Source of the DNA: Brienomyrus brachyistius
Lineage: Eukaryota; Chordata; Actinopteri; Osteoglossiformes; Mormyridae
Assembly: GCF_023856365.1 (NCBI RefSeq)
Contig: NC_064540.1
Location: 7,354,501-7,418,500, forward strand
Direction of reading: 5' to 3'
Length of the DNA stretch: 64,000 bases
Numbering within the stretch: position 1 is the stretch's first letter; every line of letters begins with the position of its first letter. Shown here one piece after another: positions 11,601 through 26,600 of this stretch. A program made the position numbers and the translations under genes. Below the pieces are notes generated by a model. It searched no databases, was not told the origin of the DNA, and saw nothing but the letters and a program-made list of their open reading frames with translations.

Positions 11601-14600
11601 AAGTAACCTAAACATTTACACCAGTCAGACAGCAGGGGCCGCCATTCGCTCATACCTGCAAATACTGGGACAGCTGAAAGAGTTCCTGAGAGTACATACT
11701 GGGTGCATTAGCGGCGACCTGCAGGAAGAGAGCACAGTGCAGTCAGGCAGGCAGCATGTCGAAGTACCATGATGCTGACAGACCACCAAGTCACAACACT
11801 CACTGCAAATCGCACATCACACAAACTCATTACTATCAATGCACCAGGGCGCAATGCCTACAGGGGTGCGGCCGGCGGCAGACATGACAGCAGCCTGCTT
11901 GGCCAGACCAGGACTGTCCTGTAGGGGGCACCAGATGCTGATGTGACAGACACTGGCTGTCCCATGCTTTATCAAAATGTTTATCATGTTGCTTAACAAA
12001 AAGGACATCTTACAACTGGCAGAATTCACCACAGTGTGATTTTTACCTGCCCAAACCACGGCATCCGCTAATGCCCCTTACGCCAGCTCGCTGATAATTG
12101 TCACTGCACTGATCATTTTTAAATTTAGCAGACTTTTATACGAAGCTACATACACTCACTAGCCACTTTATTAGGTACACCTGTTCAACTGCTCATTGAA
12201 GCAAATATCTAATCATGCAGATACAGGTCAGGAATTAATGCCCATATCAAACACCAGAATGGAGAAGGGAGATTTAAATGCTTTGAATGTGGAATGGATG
12301 TTGGTGGCAGGTATGAGTATTTCAGAAACTGCTGATCTACTGGGATTTGCACAGTCATCACTAGGGGTTTATAGAAAATGAGCCAAAAGCATCCAGTGAG
12401 CGGTGGATTTTGAGCATCGTTTAAAATGGGGTCTGGGGTCTAAGGGTAGAGAACACACTTTCACTGACTGGGGCGTGGTCACATATTTCATTCAATATCA
12501 TAAACTTAATTCATGGCAAATAAATTATTTCTTATATATTTGATTTGGCATTAAACTCATCTTAGTGTACTTTGTAAATATGTCAGATTTATGTGATGTT
12601 AGGATTAGAAACATTATAAAACATAAAAAGTACATAGTAAACAATGGAAGCAGTTTGTTTTGATCCCAAATATTTGACCAAGACTATCTAGTCTTGGCTA
12701 CATGAAGATGATTAAATGCAACATTCAGTTGGATAAATAAGAAAACCCAAACACATGTCACTATTTCTGGGCTCCTTTCATTGAATATATAGTAACTTCC
12801 ATGTGTATACATGAGCCATTCACACCTGGCTACATCCTCCCTCCCCCCCCCCCCCCCCCCGCCTTCATAGTGCTGATGGGGATGTATCTGGATCGCATTC
12901 CACCGTTGTGTTGTTCATCAAATTACCATGCGAATGTGATTAGAATACGCGGTAATGCAGCTATTTATAATGCGAATAGCGATCTTCAGGTGAGGGCAGT
13001 ACTACACACCCCCCATTCAGGTAAAACAAAGAAAGGTGACATGGTTTACTTTTTTGCCAATTTAACCTAATTTTAAAAACTTTAATACTTTCGACAATTG
13101 ACGTTTTGAAAATAAGACAGATTACGAATTTAGTCAGCGTTTTTTCATGATTCTACAATAAAATTTCAGAGAGATAAAGTGAAATAGACACAAAAAGTTG
13201 GCTGCGTCGCCAACGACGCACTCGACCCCAGAGGGTTAAATGCCACAGCCTACCTGAGTGCTGCTGCTGACCATGTCCATCCCTTTATGACCACAGTGTA
13301 CACAGCTTCTAATGGCTACTTCCAGCAGGATACCCCCCCATGTCACAAAGCTCATCTCAGACCGGCTTTTTCAGCATGAGAATGAGCTCACTGTACTCAA
13401 ATGGCCTCCAGTCACCAGATCTCAATCCAATAGAGACCCATGGGATGTGGTGGAACGGGAGATTCACGTCTTGAAGGTGCAGCAGATAAATCTGCAGCAA
13501 CTGTGTGATGATAGCATGTCAACATGGACCAGAGTCTCTGAGGAATGTTTGAAGCATGAATCTATTGCATGAAAAATTAAGGCAGTTCTGAAGGCAAAAC
13601 TGGGTCCAGTACTAGCAAGGTGTACATAATAAAGTGGCTACTAAGTGTACATGTTAGGCTCAAATAATCCCTAGAGTGACTGGGGTTTAGGGCCTCGCTC
13701 AAGAACTCAATGGTGAAATTCCACTGCTGACTCTGGGATCTGAACCAGCGACCTTCCAATCACAGGCAGTGTCCTAACCCACTGAGCTACCCCCACCTAA
13801 ACACCTGCGGTTCCCATGCCCTTGAACAGCTCAGGCCAAGAGCAGCCCCCATCCCTGTTTACATTTGGGCAGACAGCAGTCAGCTGCACACATTCGTTTC
13901 AATGAATCCCCACAGTTTAACCGACCCATTTTTAAATAATAATTAGCTTGCACACAGAGGACCGCGAGCAGACACGTGTATACACATGCACACCAGGAAG
14001 CCAGGGAGGGCGACCCCAGGCTTTCGCTGGTCTTCTTATGTGAGCGAGCACTCAGGGGAGGGGGCTGGGAGACACCCCCCTTTTCCCCGGCCCTGAGAAA
14101 GACCCCTCTGTGCACTCTAGGGCATCAACCCCACAGTACAAAGCCTCCTCTCTGGGCAGTGGCAGGGCGCCAGGCTCCTCTCCCAGGCATCAGAAGAGAA
14201 AAACAATGAAGTGAGCAAAGGCAGTATTATCTAACGTCTTTAGGACCATGGCCAAGAAGGGTTATTCTCGGTTAGACAGTAACATGGTTCCTACACACAG
14301 GACCTGCTGGAGGGATTCCCGGCAAATCAGAATCCAGGACAATACATGTGACACGACGTGATAGGACCAAGCTATCACACTGATGGCGTCCGAGGAAACC
14401 ACAGGAATGAGACACCAAGTGAATGTACTTCACTCTCCAAACTCCTTCCACAGCGACCCCCATCGACGAGGGACCAATATAACACTTAGGGTTATTAGAT
14501 ATTTGAAATCTCAGATGCACTGTAGACAAGAATCACTTAAGCAAAGGAAATTCCTTAATTCACAGAACAATTCCAAGAGGATCTCCATATGAGGTAAACA

Positions 14601-17600
14601 TCCACCCCCCCCCCCCCCCCCCCCCCCAAACCCAACCCCAGCACCCCCCCACCTACCTTATCAACAGGAAGTGGTAATGGCGCTTGAATGACACTAGAGG
14701 AAAAAGCAAAAACATGTCAGTAAATAAGAAAGGGAAGCTGGGGGGGACAGACTGGGAGAGATGCATGATGGCTGACATTGCTGGTCACGTTTCCCGCTCC
14801 TGCCTTATGGGTTGGGCGCAGTGATGGCTCGCTGATGGAGGCAGGTACTGAGACACCATAAGGAGACTGCGGTACTCTTGTTCATGCTTCCACTTTCCCA
14901 CGTTCATGCACTCACATCCCACCACCTCCTTACCCGGGTTCGAGTGAATAGCATTAAATTTCAACCAGCATAAAACAACAGACACCCACACAGGCATGAT
15001 TTAAGGAACTTAACCCTTTACACAAGCTATAAAGCTAAGATATTCACATTTTATTTAGCAACAGTGATATCACTCTGCCAAATGCAGAATTTGAACTAGT
15101 GAACTACCTTCCAATCACAGGGACAGCATCCACTGAGCCCCACACTAAACCCACATATACAACACCGTATAACACAAGCTTCACATTGGGAGACAGTGAG
15201 ACCACAAAGGAGCTCCAATCAGACCTCTCCAAAGCAAGACACTGCTCACTCCCCCAGGCACAGCAGAGAACCCCGGTGATCTCCAGCACTACGAGACACA
15301 CACCCCGACAGCAGTTCTATCATCCGATCTCATAGTTAAGGCCCCGGTGAGTATCCACTGTCTCACGGGCATCAGACTCGGCAGCCACAGAGGCACCAGG
15401 ATGGTTCTCAGCACCAAGCACGTGACCTGCTTTCTCCACAGCATGGAGGACGTCATGCAGGGGACAGGCTGGGCAGGTCGGCGGAGGCTTGCAACACGAC
15501 GTCGCACTCAAGCCCGTCTGACAGGCTCCCCCACAGGCGGCTCGCAGAGACAAACGGAGGTGCTAATTACGCCGGCCCCTGAGGAACATCTGCAGTCACG
15601 CACCACTCATCAGGCTGGCTTGGCCTCCCCTAGGTCACATGACTGCTGTGATCCTCCAATTACACGTTCTTAGCACAAGACACTATATGAGCGAACTGGT
15701 GCAGAGCCGACCATTTGTGAAAGGGAGTGTCACCAAAATTTAATACAGGTGTCAGGTTCCCCCCCCCCCCCCCCCCATCAAGTGTTAATTCACATTTGGG
15801 CTCCAGATCCTGAGTCATTCCACAATTTCCCTGCAAGCATACTCACTTCTCCCTGCTGAGCATTCCCGATGAAAACCTCATTAAGAAGAGTAGGGGTAGT
15901 GCCCATCCCCATAGACCGTCACGTCCCACGCACGGCTCTTTCCCTTCCCAGACTGCCCTTCAAACTCTTTCAACAAGCAGATCAACGCCCTGCAAAGGTC
16001 ACTGTGACCTGCTGCAGAAGCTCCAAGTCCACCTTCTACAAGCTGATGTGGAACCTGGACTCCGTCCATGTCTTTCCCAAAAGTTTACTTTTTGCCGAAA
16101 AGAGCAACACAATGTCACAGGTCCTGTGACCCCATGCAGGCCCATATCGTGACAAAGCCCACCAACAGTCTTGGATCTTGGTTTAAGCCCAGAAGAATCA
16201 GAACAGTGCCCTCCAGCTCCTGCCTAGTTCTACAGTAACAGAATTACAATGAGAAGAAAATCTGGCTACAATTTGAAAATAATTGATTTGCTTTGTGTGA
16301 AATACCATCAGTTCTCTGCTAGTGTATCCTGAATATCAAATTATACTGCATAAGGGGCTGCACCCTTCACCAAATGCATGGCATATTGGTAAATGAATTA
16401 CCTCTGCTGTAGAACTGGCCTCCTGTCTCACACACACCTGTACACATGCATTTCTGCATGGATGGGAAATCACTCCTAAATCCAATATAACATCATGAGA
16501 GGCCTCCTGCCTTTTTAAAAAAGGCACAACATAGACAGTTCAGCCCACACCTCAGCTCAGCACCACACCCCCTCAATCATGTCAATCATCATGGCCCTAT
16601 GGCACTTCTATTTGGGCCACCCAGCCCTCAGACTGGAAGCAGTGCTCATGGGTAAGTTTATATAAGCCTCTAGATGAGTCATGCACTCGCCTGCGTGGAG
16701 ACCATCGTTTGACACAGCTTTTTTTTTTTTTCATTCATAATAGAGAACGCAGATGTTTTCGGAAGCTTTAGCTGATCATTAGGAAACCCTGGCTCTCAGC
16801 TGTAGAATCAGCACATACAGAATTGCAGAAACGCCTTCAGGAGTCACGGAAGGGAATGAAGTCACTGGGGTAGGGAAGCAATTCAGGTCTCTTGCAATTC
16901 CAGATGTTGGAGTACATTTTGTGAAAAGGAGGATACCCCCAGTGGTGGGACAGGGGAAATTACTGACAATATGCCTCACTCAAAGAGCAACAAGAATTTC
17001 AATCCTCACAATTAGTCAGTGGCTTTAAGCAGAGGTGGACTTAGGATAAGACAAGGGGCCCAGGAAGACAGAATTTCCAGAAGCTAAATATATGGATATA
17101 AATTATTTAAATTAGAGCAAAATGTCTGTTATTTGCATTTTTAGCAACAGTTTTCATGATAGATAATGTTGCTGCTGTCCCAGTTGTACGGGACTATTCG
17201 TGCTTTGAGACTTCACACCACACAGCTTTGGTTTCACACTGGAGTTTAGTGGTAGGCCACCAGTTACTTCACTGCCAAGCGAACCGACAAAGTAGCCTAA
17301 CAGAAAAAAACAGTGAAGGTACAAGAAGATACAGGATTAACATTACATCTCATGTCATGATATTATCCTGCTAGAGTGACAAACTGTGAAAAGTTGTGGA
17401 GAGAAGACAATTAAATGAATGTATGCAAAAATTCAGCACTACTCTCAGTCACAGGAGCAGAGTAAGGCATAGGCTATCCTAGGCTACAGCCTAGAGGCAC
17501 GGCAGAAGAGGGAACCGGCAAACTTTTTAAATTTGGACAAATGGACCCACCGCTGTGATGCCCTCCTCCCCCCAATCGCTGAATTCTATGGACAGTGCTC

Positions 17601-20600
17601 CCACCCCCAACCTGATCAGTAAGTTTTATTGTTGGAACCCCATGCTTATTAACATTTTATTGATATTCCATCATTTATAATTTACCCTTGTTGCCCTTTT
17701 GGGTCAAAAAGGCCCACTGAGGGCTCCCAATCTCAGGCCCCCAGAGATACTGGAGGGGAGGGGGGGGGGAACAAAGTAATCATTTATAGAGGGGCTTCAT
17801 TAGGACTTGCAGTCTAAGTGATTCTTACCCAGGTAGATTTACCTGCCATTACAGCGGGATTGAGAACCAGATCAGCCTAAACAAAAAGTAATGACAAGAG
17901 CAAAAAAGTCATTTTAATAATTTTCCAGTTTATAACAAAAACCCAACCAACCAGTTTTGACCTAGAACAAAACCTCAATAAAGCCTGGAAGCCAGTGCAA
18001 AATTTGCCAGATAAGGCAGTGTGCAGCAAGCTGCCAAGACCTCCTCTCACTACCTTCAGCTTAACAGCCATCAGGTCCAGCAGTCAAGGAACCCTGGGTG
18101 AAAACTGCCACTTCCAGACCTTCACTTGGGGATCCAGCAGAAGATTCTCTTTCATGGAAAAGGTTTTACAATGTATGCAAAGAATCGTGGATGACAAGGC
18201 AAAAGACAGCAGGAATGAAGAGGAAGATCGTGCATATATATATTTCTTGAACAAGCGACCTTCTGAGAGAAAACACCCTTTTCATCATGCATTTCATCTA
18301 TGGAGAGTTTTACAGACTGTCAAGTCGAAACATCTAGATCAGCACTGCAGTATTTTAAAGGACAAAGATTAGGAGCCTCAAGTCACTGACCAGTAAATCA
18401 GTATCACACAGCTCTCCATCAGAAATGCCTTGGGACAGTAGGCCAAGTGCCACAACAAGCCAGCTGAAATGCTCTTAAGCTGGAGAACCTAAACACTGTC
18501 AAGTGGCGCAGTTTTCCCCATACAATCATTGATCACTACACAAATATCTGTCAACATTGTAAACCCCCACCAAAAAAAGTACTAGGGACAATTTCAGTGT
18601 CCGTTCCTGTAAGCTGTAGCAAAGCTAATAAGTGGCAAACAAATGAACATACACTGACACTTATGCAGAGGCATACTAAATCACTAATCTGAACAGAAAG
18701 CGGGTTTTCCTGCATCTATTATTAGCGCGGCAGTTGATGCCAGCCGGTTGAGGGTGAAGAGCAGCCCACACCGGCACGAAGCTGAATGCCAACCGCCGCA
18801 CACTCCCTGCAGCTTCACAACTGTGGGATGCAGCGAGCGGAACGACACGCTCAATTTCTGAGCTGGTCCCTGCGGCGGCGTGGCAGGACGGCTCACGACA
18901 GAGAACAAGGAGCACAGGGGAAGCCAGCTGTCTGGGCCACCTAACGGGAGGCAGCGCTGTGGGTGCCACAAGCTAGCCCCCCGGCAGATACGGTAGGCGG
19001 CGCGGAGCAGAAGCCCCACTGGAAAGCAGAGGCACCCAATTCACTGATCACACATGGAACGGCAGCACTTGGGCCATTGCCCCCTGCCAGACCACCTGCC
19101 TACATGGTTTAAAATACTGAAAGAAATTAACCAGAAGCCAGAAGGTGGCATTTGCACACAAACTATAAATGAGTGACATGCAAGAGAAGAGAGGGGTTAT
19201 GTCTAAGGAATCTCATAATATATATATATTCCATCCATTCTGTATTTAAGGATTGTCCTGCCTTGTATGATAAAATGCTGTGTCCTATTACGATCCAATA
19301 CGAGACTCAATTTATCCCATATTTTGGGCCGCGAGACAGATGCATGATATAATGGTTAATATCTATATCTCTGCCCATGTGTAAATGCAATATAAACAGC
19401 AGTAATTTAAGTGTTCGCTTAAGGACGCCTGTCTTCTACTTCATAGCAGATTTCACTAAACCCGGAGGTTGAGTGTCCCAGGCACCCGGCACAAAACGGG
19501 CTCCACAAGGGTATCTGAATGCGACCAAATTCTCCAATGACATCATACAACCGAGAATCACCATTACGTTCGAGAGAGTATAAGTATCATAATAAAACTA
19601 AACCCTCAGGGATAGCAAATGGCTAAAGAGCCACAAATAATTTATTCATCATAATTCATTCATCATGCATTATGGTTCAATACAGTAATGTTTATTAGGG
19701 GCTTTATTATTACCACACTCAAATTACTTTAGAGAATAAGGCATACTCAATATTTTGTTAAAATCGATTGAGTCACTGCTCATAAATCAAAAACAAGTTG
19801 CTTCATAAGGTACAAGCATCATTTACATAAGCTAAATAAGTCCTGGAAGACGTCTCTGGGTTAGAAAAAGAAACACCACTGACACAAAGGGGATGCTAAA
19901 CTTGCACGGTGCCAAAGGTCTCAGGGACGAGAAGCACTTGGCTTGTGTTAGATTGACTGCAGTTGTGTATTTGGCGAAGCACCAGCCAAAATTTGCAGGG
20001 CTAGTTAGCGACATACAGACATTTTCAAACTAGGAAACGAATTCACCTCAATATACTCAATAGCTGTCCGAAAGGGTATTGATTAGGGGCAGCTATTGAC
20101 AGATACCCCCCTTGCACATATTAATTACATGCATAGGGGCTGACAGGCATTTAATTTCTAAGAGACTATTGGTTGCAGGCAATAACAAATTATTTCCAGC
20201 AGAAAATCTATAAACCCCTGCAATCTAAGAAGAGCGAAGAGAAGAAGGTCTGACCCGTGCTCTGGCGATCAGGCCCATACGCATTGCGTCACTTCGCTGA
20301 CCATGGTCTTCACGAGTCTAGCAGTTAGAACAGAAGTGCTTTCCAAGGACAATGACATAATGCTCATTTTGACCTGAGAGCCTATTTGAGGCTCACCCTC
20401 CACTCCAATAGAGACATCCGTCAATGGTCTTAAATTAAGGCCAAATGCTAGCATACAAGCTAAGAACACGGGCTGGTAAACAGAGGTATCAGGATCTCAC
20501 TCTGGAAATTCTAACATGAATATGCCTCTGCTAAAACATATGTCAATCACTAAGCTACCTTACAACAAAATTCACACTGGAGAACATCCAGTATGGCAAG

Positions 20601-23600
20601 ACATATTTTCAAAGCATTCCACAATGCCACAACCAGCAAAATTGAATCCTGATCTTGTTACTGCATTACATATCACTGTAATGCAAGCATTCAGGTGGGG
20701 CAACAACCTACACTGATCAAGAGCAATCCGGGAAAAAAAATCTGATCTCCATCCGAAAATATAGAGATGTAGCCATAAGCACCATCTGCCACTGATGTAT
20801 ACAGGCAGCTAAAAGTGCCCTCACTCATGACGATCAGGAGGTTTGCATCTACCTGAAGCCGTTACACCTGCACTCACTCAGCGGGAAATTCCAGCTTCCG
20901 GCTCCTCTCACAAACACTCAGCTTGGACAGGGCATTAGATCAGCCTGCCAAGCATTCATACAACCTTCATCTGCTCTTTCCTGTGCTACAGAACACCCAC
21001 GACTGACTGGGGCGAGGGACACAAACACAGTTCATGTATTCATATCTTTATGAGGACTGCCTGTTCATTTCTATGGCCATAATCCAAATCCCAAAAATAA
21101 GTTAACCCCTACCCAGCCCTAACATTAACCATAAGTAACCAAACAAAATAAGACTTGGAACATTTTCAGTTTTTTGACTGCATTCACAGATTTTTATAAA
21201 ATTGACTTTCCTTTGTGGGGATCAAATGAACGTCCCCACGAGGTAAAAAGTTATGGGTCATCACCACATTGTAGGGAACTCTGGTTCCCACAATGTAATA
21301 ATTAGAAACACAGGAACACACACAGACACACACACATCCTTCAGCCTACGTTACAGCTCACCTACATCCCCCACAGCACATCCTCGGAGAGGCAGGCAGC
21401 CCCCTCATAAGGGCGCCCCAACAGCATTTAGAGGCCCGTCCCCCAGCAAGGTTGTGCTTCCTCATCAACGGGTCTAACCCCGATACACCGTGTTCAGGAA
21501 GTTCAGAGGAGGGGTCTTACTCTGATCGCCTCCGCGCCTCTACTCCGTCAGGCAGGAAGAGCTTAACAGTGGACACGATACATCCATGGGTGACTGGAAA
21601 GAAAGGAGAGACAGGGATCAGGCAAAGCAGCCCAACAAGCCACATCTACGACACTATGCAAAGGAGACACTTCCGCACCCGGTCACCTACGCTTTGCACA
21701 TTCACGTGACCTCTAACATTTCTTCACCTCCAACTTATCTAGTTCACAAGACACAGCTTCCTCCAAATGTTTGCTGTGTCACCAAAAGATTCTGCTAAAT
21801 CTTACTCTTCAAACAAATGACAGAGGAAAAGATTATGACTGCGAAGGTATGAGTAATGAAGGCGCCTTTAATCCTGACAGCATATGACTATCAAACATCA
21901 TCTGTAACAGGAGACCGTTCCGGGAGACCCTTCCTGAAGCAGGTAGCTCTTTCACAACGCCACCACCAGAACGGCTGCTCACCACTGCTCTGGCTTGTGC
22001 TCCCCACAAAGCGACGTACAAATGAGGAAACTCGCTTTTGCAGTAATCTTCAGTTATGTCAAAATTAATTTAACCTGCGCATATTACGACATTTCCAGGG
22101 CTGTGCCAGACAGAAAAGATGACTTCCCCGTGAAAATAAGCAGCAGCGAAGGTGTTGTTATAAGGCACTTATGTTACAGCTAGTAGCACTAACAATGTTC
22201 TCATTCTAGTTAAAAAATAAAAAATAAAAACTAGCATTAAGTCACTGTTTGACATTGAAGGCAACAGAGGAAAATTTCTTGTTACCAAGATCCCTTGAGG
22301 CTCTGAAGGACAGCACGGTGGCACACCCCATACCTTTGCGGGTGTTCTCAGTCACATCCACCCCGAACTGGATGATGTCACCCGAGAGCAGTTCGCAGGG
22401 GGGGCTCTCCTCAGACCCGCGGCTCAGGCGCTGGCTGTTGATGAAGGTGCCATTGCTACTCTTGGTGTCCTGGAGGTAAAACTGCAAGCACATGGAGTGT
22501 ATCAGATATTGGCACATTTAGTTGCACAACCAGTTCTTTACCATCTAAAATAAGCCAGGTTAATGACCCAACTACCCAAAGTACAACAAGTCTTTACAAT
22601 GACATTTGTTCAACGTAGACTGCAGAAATGATTCCTGGATTTAGAGGAATACCATATGAGGAGAGGTTAGCAGAGCTCAATCTGTTCAGCCTCCAGCAAA
22701 GGAGATTACGGAGGGGAACATGATCCAGGTGTATAACATTATAACAGGTCAGGAAGCTGTTCAACCAAATAGTTACTTCAATATTCAAATATAAAAACTC
22801 GTGGCCCTAGGTGGAAATTAGCAAGAGAACATTTTAAACTAGAAGCACTTCTTTACACAAAGTGTAGTTAGCGAATGCAAGTCTTCCTAAAACCTTGGGT
22901 GCCTTTAAATCAGAGACAGATATAGATTTTAACAACTTTAACCTATGAACTGAATTCTCTCCAAACAAGCCTGATGGATCAAACAGCCTCCTCTAGTTTG
23001 TAAAGTTCTTATTTCTGGGATGCAGGTATCTAAACTAGTTCCAATGCCCCTTAACAATACGTAACACATCCGAAGACAGCTGCTGGTAATAAAGGGAGAA
23101 CTGGATGTCACCTATCCAGTGATAACACCCATGCTGGAAGGGTCCCATACACAGCAGGGGGGCCTGGTAGACCATATTACGTGCCACCAGTGAGCAGTGA
23201 CTCACTATAGCCTCCACAGGCTGTCCGCTTTAACCACAGCCCAATGCAATACATGTGCACACTGTCCACGACAGCCATGTCGTTAGCTCTCTGGTAATTT
23301 CGTGTCTACTGCGGTCATCAAGACAACATTCAAAACTCCCAGCAAACAGACCAGAGCTTTTCTTGGGAAGGTATATAGTGTGCTGCTATTCTTGAGAGCT
23401 GCAACTCAAAGTTACCATTATTCAGCTCAAAGAAGCTCGCTGCTTTGCCGTTAGCCTTTAAATTTGACCCTCCGCATTACAAAAAGACTTGACTAATAAC
23501 AGGATTTCACACTTAATAGCATCAAGAACCAGAATTTGAAGCCTAAAAGCCACCAAACTGGCCAATAGAATTAGCAGAGGAATCACGAATTAAAATGAAA

Positions 23601-26600
23601 AGCATTACCAGGAAACTCAGCCGTCCTGGCAGCTGTGATAAAGGAGGGTATAAAATGCAGTCATTTAACCATTTCATATTCATTTTCACATGTGCCCCTT
23701 GCATACTTCCTCTACATTGCAAATCAACACAGCTGGACTGATAACCTGAAAATTAGATAAGTCCGTCTTTGCAGGCAGGAGCCAGCGGGGGGCACCATAT
23801 CAATCCTCCTCTGTACCAGCTGACAGGACCTTTTTTCGAGGGCTGCTATCTGCAGCACAGCACCTGGCGGCGGAGTTTGAAGAGTCACCATGCAGAGTTG
23901 CGTGATCGTGGGGTGGTGTCAGGCTTCGCCCACAACACAGTGCCCGCACAGACCACATTACAGTTCGGGAGGAAACCGACAGTGGTGGAACAGGGAGGCA
24001 GCCTGGCTAATCGCAGCGCCTCAAGGCTTTCATCTTAAAGCAAGCCGTTAACAAAGGTGTAGGTGCGACTCCTGCCGGTGTCAGCTTTCCCTGCACACAG
24101 AGGGAATCTCAAACACGCCAGAAGGTCGATGTCTTTGGGGAGGCAGGGGCGGCGATCGCCGTGCCCTGTAACATACACTACATGCAAACCCCCGGCTAGC
24201 CAACAGAGCAGAAAAGGGCGAACCAAGATGAATGTATAGATGCACTGCAGATGCTGCAACGTTGATGCTGCTCCCACTTTACAGTAACAAAGCCCAAAGG
24301 TTTGTTACGGCTGAATTAAACACTTCTATGCAACCAATGAAGCCTAGACTCAGTCACTACAGCTACTACCCTATTAAAAGCTAAAGGCTGCAGAGATGAA
24401 TTCAAACATCTTATTTTTACATTCAAAAGGCCCTGTCTACATTCAAACTAACAGCCAGTCTGAGAAGAGAGATGAATTCTGCTGTCCAAAAGCAACCACT
24501 AAGCAAGCCAAGGGAACTTAAGCGAACCTGCCAAGAGAAACGGGCAGATCAGCACAAAACCAGTGTGCAGACTGGGCAGGAATCTTTGAAAAAGAACAGT
24601 TGTCCTTTTACCATTAGGAGCTACACCACCACAACATGCATCACCTGACTGCACGCCTACCTGCCTTACACCCGCCAAACTGGTTAACCAACGCGACATG
24701 TAATTAATGAATAATGAAGTTCACGATTCTGCAATAACTGCACTGTATTTTAGAATTAAGAATGAGCCACACAATTTTTTTTCCCAAAAAGACGCTCCCA
24801 TAAATATGACCATCCTTAACGCGGTAGGATGGGTAGGAGCAAATGACTGGAGAGGTAGAGACACGCAGCAATAAAGCACCGTTTACAGTTTCTCTCAAAG
24901 GCCACCAGTGGTAAGAAACATAACAGCGGCATCAAAGCACCCTCTGCTGTTTGGCTCCGCCCATCACAGCCTCAGCTCCTAGGGGTCATGGGGATTACAA
25001 CATCCAGGCCAATCCCACCTACCTCAAATACCTGGACACGGAACGGCAAGGAAAAACCTCTGTAAGCTGCTCGCCATAATCCAGGCGATACACAGTCGCC
25101 CTGAATTTCTTGACCCATGAAAATATTGCAGCTTGTGAAATACACAGCGTTCCAACGCCATTGATTTTTGCAAACAAGATGTAATTACTCCTGGTCTATG
25201 ATGATGGTAAATAAAATATTTAAAAAAAAACATGCTGACTAAAAGCAGGGCAGTATGGCTCATGACTCACCTCGATGTCTAGTAAAACATACGCTCAGCG
25301 CCCAGCACAATATTAACTTCAGAAACATCTGCTGTAATTATTTCCACATTCACTCTGCGCGACTGCACATTCCTGCAAAGGCATGGCAGCTCCCCAGCTA
25401 AACTACAGCAGCTTTTCACCCGCTAATGACAGTGAAGACTCAGTCACTACAGCCACTACCCTACCTCAATGGGTTACTGATCTGTGCCCATGTCTAGAAG
25501 GTCACAGGTTCAAATCCCATGGCTGCCAGAGTAACCACATTACTGTTAGGCCTTTGAGTAAGGCCCTTAACCTCTACTAACTCCAGGGGCACTAGCTGAC
25601 CCTGTCGTCTGATCCCCACCTGTCGGCTAAATAAATATAAATGTTAGCGGCATGCCTCCCTAATTCATTGCCTGTTTAACAACAACACAACTCAGGTGCT
25701 CAAACTGACAAAATAGTCCTGGAGTGTTCGTGCAACATGAAGAATCACTCAGCACACTGCAGTAAATGTCAATGACTGTCACAAGTCACAGCGTATCAAT
25801 GAGTGAGTATTCACATCACATGTGGATCCAGCACTGTAAGGCCAATATACAACTTATGAATTTGTCATCCGGCGTTACGTAAAATGTGGGAAAAGATGCT
25901 CAGCTCACATTAAGGCAAAGAATCAGTGACCCTCCAAAGAAAGTGATTCTGACAGTTATATATTTCACTCCCAGCGCTAACAAGCTTGGGTTCAACGTAA
26001 GCCTGTGAATTACAAGATCTGGCTCTTATGAGCTGCAGGGTGGACAAACAGCAGCATGGTAAATTTAAGTAGGGATTTCAGGTACGAAACAGCACACAAC
26101 AGACCAGCACAACATCAAGTCCAAAAACTTTAACATGCTGAGACTGGGAGATGACAGAGGATGTGATTCTGACAGTTCCACCTGCTAGAGCCACCCAAGG
26201 TAACTTCTCTACAAAGTTTTATATCAATCCGTAGCTGCAGGCTTGGTCTAACCAACTACTCATCACTAAACATATATGAACAACTCTCCAGCAGATTACA
26301 GCAGCCAGACAAAGCAAACAGCAGCAGTTTGTCCCAAAAGTGAACATGACATGCAATGAAGTAAGAGCAGGAGAAATGCATGTCCTTATTCGCCATTTTT
26401 AGCATGGGGCCCAGAGAACGAGACCTGCTTAGGCATCATCACAACATGATACAAACTTGGTGTTACATTTCCTGCAGAGCTGGAGAGGTGTACTACTTAC
26501 AGCAGCCCGTGTTACAGTGCTGGATGTACACTGGGAGAAAACTAGGTCCGCTAATAAGACAGATACACATTTGTTTCAGTTCCCTTGTCATCTCAGTCTC

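Larger units (their letters stand above)
12151..13650 (+). mobile_element. Tc1-like DNA transposon remnant, interrupted
   Basis: Ends are imperfect inverted repeats: tagccactttattaggtaca at about 12160 and its reverse complement near 13627-13645. The left part encodes a Tc1-type helix-turn-helix ([15 protein letters not shown]). The right part encodes the transposase C-terminus around [15 protein letters not shown], normally [18 protein letters not shown]. The middle of the transposase, including most of the catalytic core, is absent, and a second element sits at that point (12421-13239). It cannot make an active transposase. Confidence 0.85.
14694..21520 (-). other. slmap intron 3
   Basis: A 6.8-kb intron. 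It holds a SINE fragment (15050-15147), a C-run at about 15760-15776, the GC-rich patch 18715-19012, and a repeat copy plus CA tract ending near 21334. No exon recognised. Confidence 0.5.

Noticed and set aside
21302..21334. Direct repeats near a CA tract considered as a CRISPR-like array
   Set aside because: Simple-sequence CA repeat in a vertebrate intron, with no spacers or regular unit.
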